DNA of 64,000 nt. Source: an uncultured Emergencia sp. GTDB lineage: Bacteria; Bacillota; Clostridia; Peptostreptococcales; Anaerovoracaceae. Below are positions 1-7,414 of the stretch, in pieces. Made by a program: the position numbers and the translations under genes. Position 1 is the stretch's first letter; the number at the start of each line of letters is the position of its first letter. The DNA is taken from positions 1-64,000 of the forward strand of contig CAJFTU010000046.1 of assembly GCA_904420065.1 (NCBI GenBank), read 5' to 3'. The notes beneath the pieces were generated by a model. The model was not told the DNA's origin and made no database searches. It worked only from the letters and a program-made list of their open reading frames with translations.

Positions 1-185
1 CGGATATCTTTCGTCGGCTTCCAGTACGGTAACGTCTACATCGCACTGCTTCAGCGCTTCGATGTATGCGTCATGCTCCTTCAGCGCCAGCTCGTAGTCC
101 GGTTTTCCCAGCTCCGGAGCCGACGTGATCCCTCTACCATCGCTTTGCACGGTCTTCTCACGATGACATGGTTGAACTTTTTCAT
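1..185 (-). pseudogene. N(G),N(G)-dimethylarginine dimethylaminohydrolase-like gene, 5' end only, frameshifted
   Basis: The window holds only the first ~62 codons. An ATG at 185 follows a good Shine-Dalgarno (TAGGAGGG) and encodes MKKFNHVIVRRPCKAMVEG. The reading then jumps by one base near 130: the other frame continues without stops to the window edge with ITSAPELGKPDYELALKEHD and ends in LEADERYP. As I recall the Pseudomonas DDAH N-terminus (TPARSLVDGLTS, LGKPDYAKALEQHNAYI, PPDERFPD), the two pieces together match it well. The family hydrolyses methylarginines or related guanidino compounds. One missing base in the GGG before ATCACG explains the break, so this is either a real pseudogene or an assembly error. 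It is divergent from the GntR gene. Confidence 0.7.
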
Positions 186-250
186 TGGTCTACCCTCCTA
201 AACAGACTCAGATACTGCTGCTTTCACCAATATGTGAAAAAGCAGTTCTG

Positions 251-276
251 AATTTCGGCAACAGAAAGCCGAAATT
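251..276. repeat. Perfect inverted repeat upstream of the DDAH-like gene
   Basis: Arms AATTTCGGC (251-259) and GCCGAAATT (268-276) are perfect 9-bp complements around an 8-nt loop. The repeat lies in the divergent intergenic region between the DDAH-like gene and the GntR regulator. It could be an operator or a leader hairpin. There is no strong T-run on the minus side, so I do not call it a terminator. Confidence 0.5.
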
Positions 277-385
277 TTAAATATAATATATTATATTTTT
301 ACAGGAAACATTATATCCTTTGAAAAACTGCCTGTCAATATTTTTTTGAATTCTCTGCCAAGTTTATTTATGGCCATAGATTTCG

Positions 386-415
386 TTGTCTTTTCCCGCC
401 TGTCTATGGTATAAT
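386..415 (+). promoter_or_regulatory. Probable sigma-A promoter of the GntR regulator
   Basis: TTGTCT (386-391) and a perfect TATAAT (410-415) are separated by 18 bp, about 90 bp upstream of the GntR start codon. The stretch 186-507 holds no gene. It contains this promoter and the two repeats listed beside it. Confidence 0.5.
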
Positions 416-425
416 AAAGCCGTAT

Positions 426-469
426 TATCGCGGAGATATCAGCTGCACAGCTGCACGGCTGCAGCGATA
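426..469. repeat. Nested inverted and direct repeats in the GntR leader
   Basis: TATCGC (426-431) and GCGATA (464-469) form outer arms. Between them CTGCA recurs at 443, 451 and 459, an exact 8-bp period. It sits downstream of the putative -10 and upstream of the start codon, where an autoregulatory operator would be expected. This role is inference. Confidence 0.35.
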
Positions 470-507
470 TGACCAGTACGATAAAAGCAACGAAGAGGAT
501 ACACACT

Positions 508-1158
508 ATGGAAAGGTTCAAAACACTGAAAGATCACGTATACGATTACATTGCAGATCAGATCCGCAGCGGCAGTCTCCTGCCCGGTCAGCGGGTCAAC
601 GAAAACGTCATCTGCGAAAACCTCAATATCAGCCGCACCCCGGTGCGGGAAGCGCTGATTCAGCTATCAGCCGAAGGCGTTTTAGAAAACAGATCGAGAA
701 AAGGCTTTGTCATCTGCTCCATGTCCGAAGCGGATATACGGGAAGTCTACCAGGTGATCGGCATTCTGGATGGCTATGCGGCCAGGCTGGCCTGCGATCA
801 GCTGACTGAACAGGATTGGGCAGACATGGATTTCTATATCGAAGCGATGGATCTGGCAATCAAAGCAGGAAACTTTGAGATGTATTACAAGCAGCAGGAG
901 ACTTTCCATCAGCTCTACATAGACAGGTGTGGAAACAAGACACTGATCGAAACCATTGCAAAAACCAAAAATAAACTGTTAAAGAAAAGCTATACCGACG
1001 ATCCCGACGGCAAGATGAAAGATGTGTTCTACAGCACTAACGACGAACACCGGGAAATCCTGAAACTGTTCAAAAAAAAGAACCCGGACGAGCTCTTTCG
1101 ATATCTTTCAGAAACCCACTGGCGTCCGGTCTACGCTGCATACGATATGTTCATTTAA
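508..1158 (+). CDS. GntR family transcriptional regulator, FCD (FadR-type) subgroup
   Basis: A 216-residue DNA-binding regulator. The N-terminal winged helix (residues ~1-70) contains the GntR recognition segment SRTPVREALIQLSAEGVL. The remainder is an all-helical FCD ligand domain with the expected histidines (QETFHQLY, NDEHREIL) that in relatives hold a metal and a carboxylate ligand. I chose the ATG at 508 because GAAGAGG precedes it; an in-frame ATG at 469 has no ribosome site and lies in the repeat-rich leader. It diverges from the broken DDAH-like gene, so it may control that gene and itself. The ligand is unknown. Confidence 0.85.
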   Translation: MERFKTLKDHVYDYIADQIRSGSLLPGQRVNENVICENLNISRTPVREALIQLSAEGVLENRSRKGFVICSMSEADIREVYQVIGILDGYAARLACDQLTEQDWADMDFYIEAMDLAIKAGNFEMYYKQQETFHQLYIDRCGNKTLIETIAKTKNKLLKKSYTDDPDGKMKDVFYSTNDEHREILKLFKKKNPDELFRYLSETHWRPVYAAYDMFI

Positions 1159-1168
1159 AAATTGACCC

Positions 1169-1202
1169 GTTCTCCACAGAGATTCTCTGCGGAGAACTTT
1201 TT
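1169..1202 (+). terminator. Intrinsic terminator after the GntR gene
   Basis: GTTCTCC (1169-1175) pairs with GGAGAAC (1191-1197), with inner CAGAG/CTCTG pairing, followed by TTTTT. It begins 11 nt after the stop codon and separates the GntR gene from the convergent RpiR gene. Confidence 0.75.
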
Positions 1203-1218
1203 ATACACAGCCTGCGCT

Positions 1219-2049
1219 TCATCGGTTCGGCGCGTAAGTCTTTTTGAGCCGATGAAGACCGGACAGTTTTTCCGCTGAGGCCGCTCCCATCTGCTCGGAA
1301 ACCGCTACCACCAGAGCATCGACCAGCGCCGCCGGGCCGGTCATAGCGTGATACTCCCGAGCTTCTCCCCGATAGACGAACAGCTGAATATCCGCCTTTT
1401 CCTGGTCGGGAATAAACATACGACTGGTAAATGCAGCTGTCTTGTAGCCGGCTTCCTTTTGATACTCTAAAATAATCTTTCCTTCATAAGAGACCTTGGA
1501 AAAGCTGAACATGATGACCAGATCATCCGATCCGGCCTGGGCCAGTCCTTCCAGAACCTCAGAACCACCCGATGGCAGCAGCAGGGTCTCAATCCCCAGC
1601 CTGCGAAGACGGAACATCAACAACTGTGCCAACGCAGCCGACGCGCTTTTTCCGTGGATGAATACTCTTCGGGCTTTGAGCACCGCTTCCACCGCCTGTT
1701 GAAAGGCTCCCCACTCCATTCCCTCTAAGGTTTTCTGCAGATATTCCTGCTGCCTGGATAAAAAGCCGGAAAGGGAGAACTGCTCTTCACTGTTCAGTGT
1801 GCGCGCCATTTTGGCCGCCGGTCCCTCGAAGGAAACCTGCTGCATCACGATCTGCTTAAACTCCTTGTAATCTTTGCATCCCAGGTGCCGTACGAAACGG
1901 GAAATCGTCGCTTCCGAAATGCCCAGAATTTTGGAGAGTTGTCCGATAGAGGAAAAGAGAAAACCTTCCGTGTTGTTGGAAATATAGTCCAAAATCTGCG
2001 CTTCTGCCTTTGTCAGCCGTTCCGGCATACAGGGGAAATTTAACGCCAT
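1219..2049 (-). CDS. MurR/RpiR family transcriptional regulator (HTH + SIS)
   Basis: A 276-residue regulator. Residues ~1-80 form the RpiR-type helix-turn-helix (SEATISRFVRHLG). The C-terminal half is a SIS sugar-phosphate isomerase-like domain (IHGKSASAALAQLL; VIMFSFSKVSYEG), which in this family binds phosphosugars. The ATG at 2049 has AGGAGGTGA eight bases upstream and starts one base after the stop of the phosphatase gene; a longer reading from 2076 would overlap that gene and lacks such a site. As last gene of the ECF importer operon it is the obvious candidate regulator, sensing perhaps a phosphorylated form of the imported compound (inference). Confidence 0.85.
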   Translation of the reverse strand: MALNFPCMPERLTKAEAQILDYISNNTEGFLFSSIGQLSKILGISEATISRFVRHLGCKDYKEFKQIVMQQVSFEGPAAKMARTLNSEEQFSLSGFLSRQQEYLQKTLEGMEWGAFQQAVEAVLKARRVFIHGKSASAALAQLLMFRLRRLGIETLLLPSGGSEVLEGLAQAGSDDLVIMFSFSKVSYEGKIILEYQKEAGYKTAAFTSRMFIPDQEKADIQLFVYRGEAREYHAMTGPAALVDALVVAVSEQMGAASAEKLSGLHRLKKTYAPNR

Positions 2050-2050
2050 C

Positions 2051-2839
2051 TTACGCTTCACCTCCTTGGCCGTCACGAAGAAAGAAGATGAACTCTTCTG
2101 TAATTTTTCCGTTAGTCGCCGCGATCTCCCGATCCGGTAAAAAAACCGGCGGTAAGCCGTCCCTGCCGCAGACGGTTCCGCCTGCCTCTTCGACGATCAC
2201 CATGCCCGCCGCATAGTCCCACGGCTTCAGATGTTCTTCAAAATAGCCGTCCAATCGGCCGCAGGCTACGTAGCAGAGTTCCAAAGAAGCCGCTCCCATT
2301 CGTCGTATGTCCCTGCACCTCTCGAAAATCCGTCTCATCCGCTCAAAAGTTCCCTTCACTTCCTCCCGGTTTCCCGGCGCGGTTCCTACGGACAGCAGAG
2401 AATCAGCCATACGGGCAGAATCGCTGGTTCTTATGGAAGTTCCGTTCAAAAACGCTCCGCTGCCTCTGCGGGCCGTAAACATCTCTCCGGAAAAAGGACA
2501 ATATACGATGCCCGCTTCAGGTTTTCCGCCCTCTATCAGCGCAAGGGAAATCGCGCTGTGGCGAAAATCGTGGATGAGGTTGGTCGTGCCGTCTACCGGA
2601 TCCAGCACCCAGACAGAAGACTGAAACTCCCATTCGAAGGACTCCTGTTCTTCCGACAGAAATCCAATATTCGAAGACAGGCAGCAAAGACGCTCCTTCA
2701 AAAAGTCCTGTACGGCAAGATCCACGCCGGTCACGTAATCAACCGGTGATTTTTCTCTGATTTCCTGAGAAAGCTCCCGGTTCAGCATCATAGAACCGGC
2801 CTCTCTGACCGCGGCAGCGGCGGCAGATAGTAACTCCAT
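2051..2839 (-). CDS. Inositol monophosphatase family protein
   Basis: A 262-residue Mg2+-dependent phosphatase of the IMPase/FBPase/CysQ superfamily. The metal site is visible as WVLDPVDGTTNLIHDF (residues ~77-92) and the second motif as LKPWDYAAGMVIVEEAGG near residue 205; SEEQE supplies the upstream acidic ligand. Family members remove phosphate from myo-inositol-1-phosphate, PAP, NADP or sugar phosphates, and the sequence does not say which. GAGGAGGAA lies just upstream of the start. It precedes the RpiR regulator by one base and follows a PHP-domain phosphoesterase, so two phosphatase-like enzymes accompany the importer. Confidence 0.88.
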   Translation of the reverse strand: MELLSAAAAAVREAGSMMLNRELSQEIREKSPVDYVTGVDLAVQDFLKERLCCLSSNIGFLSEEQESFEWEFQSSVWVLDPVDGTTNLIHDFRHSAISLALIEGGKPEAGIVYCPFSGEMFTARRGSGAFLNGTSIRTSDSARMADSLLSVGTAPGNREEVKGTFERMRRIFERCRDIRRMGAASLELCYVACGRLDGYFEEHLKPWDYAAGMVIVEEAGGTVCGRDGLPPVFLPDREIAATNGKITEEFIFFLRDGQGGEA

Positions 2840-2948
2840 GAAAATTCCTCCTCTTTCGTTTTCTGCCCGGAACCGATTAAATATTCCTGTCTTTTCAGTC
2901 TATCACAACGAATCCGTCTGTTCAATCGTCAGGCGGTAAGAACGGATC

Positions 2949-3773
2949 TTACGCGCCGACTCTGACAGGAATCTCTTCCTGCTTTTGCCCGCCCAGCAGA
3001 ATATCCACATAGTCTCCCCCAAGGGCGTGAATCTGCTTCAGCGCTCGTTTGAGCAGGCAAGCCGTCTTTACCTGAAACTGGGCGTGATCGGAAACAACGA
3101 TGCGGTAAGCGCCGCTGCTTATCTGTTCGCCGAGCCTCTTCAGTGTAAAGATTTCCTCGCGGAACTCTGTATAGATGCAGCCGTACTGAACCGCCTGGTG
3201 CGTATCGCTTCCCGAAATCACCGGTTTCTCAATCCGCTCTGCCAAACCGTAAGTCAATTTCTCGCATCTCTTCCGATCCTGCGCCACATCTTTTCCGTTC
3301 AGATCCAAAAAGTCGAGTCTGGCAAGCTGATCCTGCGGCAGTTCCGGAATATGGCCCCCCTGCCGATAAGGGTGAGCCCCTCCGACCAGAACGTCGTACT
3401 GATCGAACAGATCCATGAGCTGTTCAAAAGGCAGAAAATTTCCCGCGGTCTTGTGCGGCTCCAATCTGCGGTTCAGCTCCAAAATCACTTCCGCCGGGCC
3501 CAGTGAAAGGATGTGCCCTCCCTCTGCGATATCCGTCTCCATGCCGGGAAAAATGCGAAGGCCGTTTTCAAGGAGAAGCGTGTCTCCCTCCCTCCGGCAA
3601 TTATCTAATAAATAGCCATACAGCTCGTCAAACTGCAGGGTGTTGAAATGCTCTGTCAGGCACAGTCCGTCAAGGCCCGCTTCTCTCGCCTCGTCAAAGA
3701 GCCAATCCGTATAGCGTGTGGAAAAAGGCAGCTTTTTCGCCAGCTTTCCGTGAGTATGAAAATCCAGTTTCAA
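2949..3773 (-). CDS. PHP domain phosphoesterase (histidinol-phosphatase-like), TTG start
   Basis: A 274-residue protein of the polymerase-and-histidinol-phosphatase fold. Metal-binding motifs are in order: DFHTHG at the N-terminus, CLTEHFN (~residue 37), GGAHPYR (~residue 130) and SGSDTHQ (~residue 185). I chose the TTG at 3773 because GGAGG sits seven bases upstream and HTH then falls at the usual N-terminal place; the ATG at 3806 would overlap the ecfT gene. The substrate is not deducible. No histidine genes are nearby, so biosynthetic HisK is unlikely. The 109-base gap to the phosphatase gene shows nothing clear. Confidence 0.8.
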   Translation of the reverse strand: MKLDFHTHGKLAKKLPFSTRYTDWLFDEAREAGLDGLCLTEHFNTLQFDELYGYLLDNCRREGDTLLLENGLRIFPGMETDIAEGGHILSLGPAEVILELNRRLEPHKTAGNFLPFEQLMDLFDQYDVLVGGAHPYRQGGHIPELPQDQLARLDFLDLNGKDVAQDRKRCEKLTYGLAERIEKPVISGSDTHQAVQYGCIYTEFREEIFTLKRLGEQISSGAYRIVVSDHAQFQVKTACLLKRALKQIHALGGDYVDILLGGQKQEEIPVRVGA

Positions 3774-3789
3774 TGCCGTACCTCCTTCT

Positions 3790-4629
3790 CTAAAACAGCT
3801 GGCCAAACAATATGGACAGAGCGATCCACAAAAAGGAAAAGGCCAGGAACAACAGGTCGTTGTAGGTGACTTTCATCGAAGAAAGCTTCATCTTCTTTAC
3901 CTCTTTGTTTACCGCCGCATATCTGTACCCCTTGATCTCCAGCGCTTCTACCGTAGTGCGGGACCGCTTGGCCGTATTGAGCATCAGCGGATAAAAGGCG
4001 TGTATAATCACCTTTACCTGATAGCAGAGATATTTGATCTTGCCGAAAAGGGACTCTGACTCCGGAGGATTTCCCCGCAAACGATAGGAAAGCAATATGC
4101 TCTGAAACTCCTCCATCAGCATGGGAAGCACTCGATACGCATAGGAAATGGAAAAAGACAGCCGCTCCGGGCAGCCGTACCACATCAGACCGTTTGAAAG
4201 TCGGTCGGGATCCAGTCCGGAAAAAACCGTGATCGACGCCAGTGAGCAGGTCGCCACTTTCAACGTCAGAATCAGCAGCGGGACGACAGTAGACGCATTC
4301 CCTCCAAAGAACAGGGAGACGATCAGCAGATATCCCGTCTGTGAAAAGACGCCGACGGCAAACAACAGCAATACCAAACCGGCCACTCTGGCCATACACG
4401 TCGTCACCAACACCAGGATAAAGCATCCCATCAAAAACCAGAGATTGCTCACAAACCAGGGTACGATTCCTGCGAACAGATACCAGATCAGCAGAATCCG
4501 CGGATCCAGTCCGGCGATCACCGTATCGTCGTTTCCATAGGCGTTTTTCAATACCTGATTGCGCAAAAAGTCGATGGAAAACTTGTCGAGAACGTTCTCC
4601 GACAGCTTACGCTTCGCTTTCATTTCCAT
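3790..4629 (-). CDS. ecfT: ECF transporter T component (EcfT/CbiQ family)
   Basis: A 279-residue membrane protein that couples ATPase action to the substrate-binding S component. It has several hydrophobic segments between residues ~40 and 130 and the coupling-helix region SYRLRGNPPE plus the second charged motif EALEIKGYR; family proteins show A-R-G/A-like motifs here that touch the ATPases. It starts directly after the ATPase stop (GGGAGG five bases before the ATG) and overlaps nothing. Its genetic link to a dedicated S component marks a group-I (self-contained) ECF system. Confidence 0.85.
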   Translation of the reverse strand: MEMKAKRKLSENVLDKFSIDFLRNQVLKNAYGNDDTVIAGLDPRILLIWYLFAGIVPWFVSNLWFLMGCFILVLVTTCMARVAGLVLLLFAVGVFSQTGYLLIVSLFFGGNASTVVPLLILTLKVATCSLASITVFSGLDPDRLSNGLMWYGCPERLSFSISYAYRVLPMLMEEFQSILLSYRLRGNPPESESLFGKIKYLCYQVKVIIHAFYPLMLNTAKRSRTTVEALEIKGYRYAAVNKEVKKMKLSSMKVTYNDLLFLAFSFLWIALSILFGQLF

Positions 4630-4631
4630 AA

Positions 4632-6326
4632 TTATACCTCCCTGAAGTTCTGCAGAAATTCGTCTACGGTATAGCAGCGCGCTTCTTCCGACAAGGCCAT
4701 ACCCATGGTGAAAATCTCCGGCGGCCGGATACCGACCATTTCGGTAACACTGCGGTTTCCGAAGATTTCATCCCTGTTTCCGTCGGCGACCACTTTCCCT
4801 CCGCAGAGGACGATAATTCGCTCTGCCCAGTCGCAGACCAGCTGCATATCGTGAGTAGCAATTATAACCGTTTCGGTGACATCCTTGATGTCGTTCAGCG
4901 TGTTCATGATCTCTTTTCGCGTCGCAATATCCAGATTGGCAGTGGGCTCGTCAAGGAGCAGAATCTCCGGATTCAGCGCAATGCCGATGGCCAGACTGGC
5001 TCTGCGCATCTGACCGCCGGACAGCAGCCTTCCATCCCGTTTTCGCAGGGGTGTCAGCCGAAACCGCTCCAACAGTTCTCCGGTACGCTTCTCCCAGTCG
5101 GAAATGCCCCTCACCTGCATAGCATAAGCGATATCCGCTTCAATGGAATCCTTGATGAACATCTCCTCCGGATTTTGGTAGACCAGCGAAAGGATCCTGG
5201 ACAGGTGCTCTGTCTTTTTCCGTCCGATGTCCTCGCCTTTGAGCAATATGCAGCCTTCTCCCGGTTTAAGGAGGCCGACCATCAGCTTCATCAGCGTGGA
5301 CTTTCCCGCCCCATTGGATCCAATCAGCGCGATCTTTTCGCCTCTTTGAACAGTCAGATTGAGCCGGTCGAATACCGTGCGTCTCTCTCCTTTAACCGAA
5401 CGGTAAGAGACGGATACGTCCCGAAACTGTACGATATCCTCGCCTTTCCTTTCTTCCGCTTTCTTCTCGGCACCCGCTCCGCAATACCGAAGCGACTTAA
5501 AGGCTTCTCTGCCTTCTTCTACAGTAGTCGGAAGGGGTGTTTCCGGCGACAGGCGTCCCTCTTCTCTGAGTCTGTGGGCCGCGATCGTTACCTGGGGAGG
5601 AAAAATATTGCACGCCTGCAGTTCATTCACCCTCTGCAGCGCCTCTCTGACCGGAAGCTTCCAGGCGATCGTCCCGTCTTTCATCAGCATCACGTGCTTG
5701 CAGTAATCGGCGATATATTCGGTGTGATGTTCTATAACGATGACGGTTTTTCCATATTTTTCATTGAGCCGGCGCAGAACGCCGTATATCCTGTCGGCGT
5801 GGCTCGGATCCAGCTGTGCGATAGGTTCATCCAGAATCAGCACGTCGGGACGCAGGGAAACCGCTCCCGACAGGGCTAACAGATGGGTCTGCCCTCCGGA
5901 TAGCTGCCAGATGTAATCGTTCTCCCGGCCCTGCAGTCCACATAGGGAAAGGGCTTCCATTCCCCGCTCCAGATAGTCCTTCATGGCGTAGTTGAGGCAT
6001 GCGTAAGAGGCATCGTCCAGCACGGTCGGTCGGACGATCTGATTCTCAAAATCCTGATAGACGTATCCCACTTTGCAGGCCAGCGTTCCCACATCAGCTT
6101 CAAGGGTATTTAATCCGTCTACCCTGACCACACCCTCAAAATCCCCGTCAATAAAATGGGGAATCAGGCCGTTGAGCGTCTTGCAAAAAGTGGACTTCCC
6201 GCAGCCGTTGTTTCCAACCACTGCAAGGAAGTCTCCTTTTTCGATCTGAAGGGAAATGTCTCTCAAAACCGGCCTCTCTGCTGCCGGATAGGTATAAGTC
6301 AGTCCTTCTGTCTCGATAATGTTCAT
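4632..6326 (-). CDS. ECF transporter ATPase, two fused ABC domains
   Basis: A 564-residue protein with two complete ATP-binding cassettes. Domain 1 (~1-230) has Walker A GNNGCGKST, signature LSGGQTH and Walker B VLILDEPIAQLDP. Domain 2 (~300-550) has GSNGAGKST, LSGGQMRR and ILLLDEPTANLD. It replaces the usual EcfA/EcfA' pair, as in YkoD-type proteins. The ATG at 6326 lies four bases after the S-component stop; a GTG twelve bases earlier is possible. The linker (~230-295) is variable and looks unstructured. Confidence 0.9.
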   Translation of the reverse strand: MNIIETEGLTYTYPAAERPVLRDISLQIEKGDFLAVVGNNGCGKSTFCKTLNGLIPHFIDGDFEGVVRVDGLNTLEADVGTLACKVGYVYQDFENQIVRPTVLDDASYACLNYAMKDYLERGMEALSLCGLQGRENDYIWQLSGGQTHLLALSGAVSLRPDVLILDEPIAQLDPSHADRIYGVLRRLNEKYGKTVIVIEHHTEYIADYCKHVMLMKDGTIAWKLPVREALQRVNELQACNIFPPQVTIAAHRLREEGRLSPETPLPTTVEEGREAFKSLRYCGAGAEKKAEERKGEDIVQFRDVSVSYRSVKGERRTVFDRLNLTVQRGEKIALIGSNGAGKSTLMKLMVGLLKPGEGCILLKGEDIGRKKTEHLSRILSLVYQNPEEMFIKDSIEADIAYAMQVRGISDWEKRTGELLERFRLTPLRKRDGRLLSGGQMRRASLAIGIALNPEILLLDEPTANLDIATRKEIMNTLNDIKDVTETVIIATHDMQLVCDWAERIIVLCGGKVVADGNRDEIFGNRSVTEMVGIRPPEIFTMGMALSEEARCYTVDEFLQNFREV

Positions 6327-6330
6327 CCCG

Positions 6331-7170
6331 TTAAGCACTTTCCTTTCCTGCTTTGCTCTTCAGGACCATCAGCACTGCTATGGCCACAACAGCCGCAGCA
6401 ACCATACCTATAGCCAAAGCCGTACCGCTCTCGGCCCAGTCCGCTTCCCATTCGATCAACGGCATACCGCTGGTTGCCAAAAGCTCTGCAGCTGCGGCTG
6501 CGGCAAAAGCGATCAGCGCTCCGGCGATTACTTTCCCGTTTATACCGCCCATATAGGTTTTCTTATCTCTCGGACGCATGCCCAGCAGCGGCTCAATCTT
6601 TCCGTAGAGTTTCGGAACCAGGTACATGGAAGGAAGCAGGCAGAACAGGATTCCGGAAAACAGCAGGTCGTTGAAAAACGCAAATCCTTCTGTGACAAAT
6701 ACGCTTTCCGGCAGGCCGGCCACGGCTTCAAAGTCTTCTACAGCAAACTGCACTTTCGCGATATCCACCAGCGTTCCCATAAGCAGCTGAAGACCGGTTC
6801 CCGTAATAGCTGCAATTCCTACCATTTTGCGGTTTGTCGGATCCTTGACCATTCGTCCCGCGATATATACCCCAATGGTCACCGTCAGGAATTTCTCCAG
6901 CTCGCCTAATCCTCCGAACTGGCCCAGCATGATTTCACTGAATACCAATTCGCCGGTCGCAGCGCCCAGAGCTGCGGAAAGCGGATCGAACAGCATAGCG
7001 AGAGTGAGGGGAATAAACAGAAAGTATTCTACTGAAAATTCCACAACACCCGCCTGAAAGCTGGGAATAAGTTCTGTAAATAAAGTGGCCAGTCCGTACA
7101 GGGCCATGGTCAGTACAAAGATCATCAGCTTCTGCGAACCGGTCACAGTCTGTTTTTTCATAAGCTCCAT
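6331..7170 (-). CDS. ECF transporter substrate-binding S component, substrate unknown
   Basis: A 279-residue, very hydrophobic protein with about six membrane segments, first in the ECF operon. The ATG at 7170 is preceded by TTGGAGGG; the open frame extends another 44 codons through a charged low-complexity stretch without a ribosome site, so I reject the longer form. The central part (VEYFLFIPLTLAMLFDP; LGAATGELVFSE) resembles S components of the ECF_trnsprt type. No vitamin-specific signature I know (RibU, ThiT, BioY, HmpT) is present. The two linked phosphatases hint at a phosphorylated or sugar-like ligand, but this is only context. Confidence 0.7.
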   Translation of the reverse strand: MELMKKQTVTGSQKLMIFVLTMALYGLATLFTELIPSFQAGVVEFSVEYFLFIPLTLAMLFDPLSAALGAATGELVFSEIMLGQFGGLGELEKFLTVTIGVYIAGRMVKDPTNRKMVGIAAITGTGLQLLMGTLVDIAKVQFAVEDFEAVAGLPESVFVTEGFAFFNDLLFSGILFCLLPSMYLVPKLYGKIEPLLGMRPRDKKTYMGGINGKVIAGALIAFAAAAAAELLATSGMPLIEWEADWAESGTALAIGMVAAAVVAIAVLMVLKSKAGKESA

Positions 7171-7233
7171 TTTTTTACCCTCCAATTTCTCCTTCGATTG
7201 ATTTTGATTTCTTTCTCTTTCATTTACAGGGTT

Positions 7234-7262
7234 ATTATAGTGGAGTTTATGTAAAGCATCTA
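7234..7262 (-). promoter_or_regulatory. Possible promoter of the ECF operon
   Basis: A perfect TATAAT reads on the minus strand at 7239-7234, about 65 bases upstream of the S-component ATG. The hexamer 17 bases further up (TAGATG) is a poor -35, which would fit an activator-dependent promoter. No sigma-54 motif is seen here. Confidence 0.35.
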
Positions 7263-7298
7263 TCACGTCTCTGTTAAAATGAAGTAAAATTTTTATAT

Positions 7299-7334
7299 TC
7301 ACTATTTATGAAAATTTTATTTTATAAATAGTGA
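7299..7334. repeat. Long perfect inverted repeat upstream of the ECF operon
   Basis: TCACTATTTAT (7299-7309) and ATAAATAGTGA (7324-7334) are perfect 11-bp complements around an AT-rich 14-bp centre. It lies between the terminator of the sigma-54 activator gene and the ECF promoter region, 60 bp upstream of the TATAAT. It is too AT-rich to terminate and looks like a protein-binding site. Confidence 0.6.
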
Positions 7335-7335
7335 C

Positions 7336-7362
7336 AAAAAAAGACCGCCCTCATCGACGGTC
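7336..7362 (-). terminator. Intrinsic terminator of the RocR-like activator gene
   Basis: On the minus strand GACCG (7362-7358) pairs with CGGTC (7347-7343), extendable by one G-U and one C-G pair, followed by seven T. It lies about 50 bases after the activator stop codon. Confidence 0.75.
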
Positions 7363-7414
7363 ACCTGCTTTTAGTCAAATATTTTTTACACTGTAGACAA
7401 AAAATTTTGACTCC

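Noticed and set aside
2231-2749. 172-codon open frame opposite the IMPase-family gene
   Set aside because: It is a shadow of a clear minus-strand enzyme gene; the same holds for long frames opposite atpD, the response regulator and the hydrogenase.
7171-7302. 44-codon N-terminal extension of the ECF S component
   Set aside because: Low-complexity charged sequence over the promoter region, and a strong Shine-Dalgarno supports 7170.
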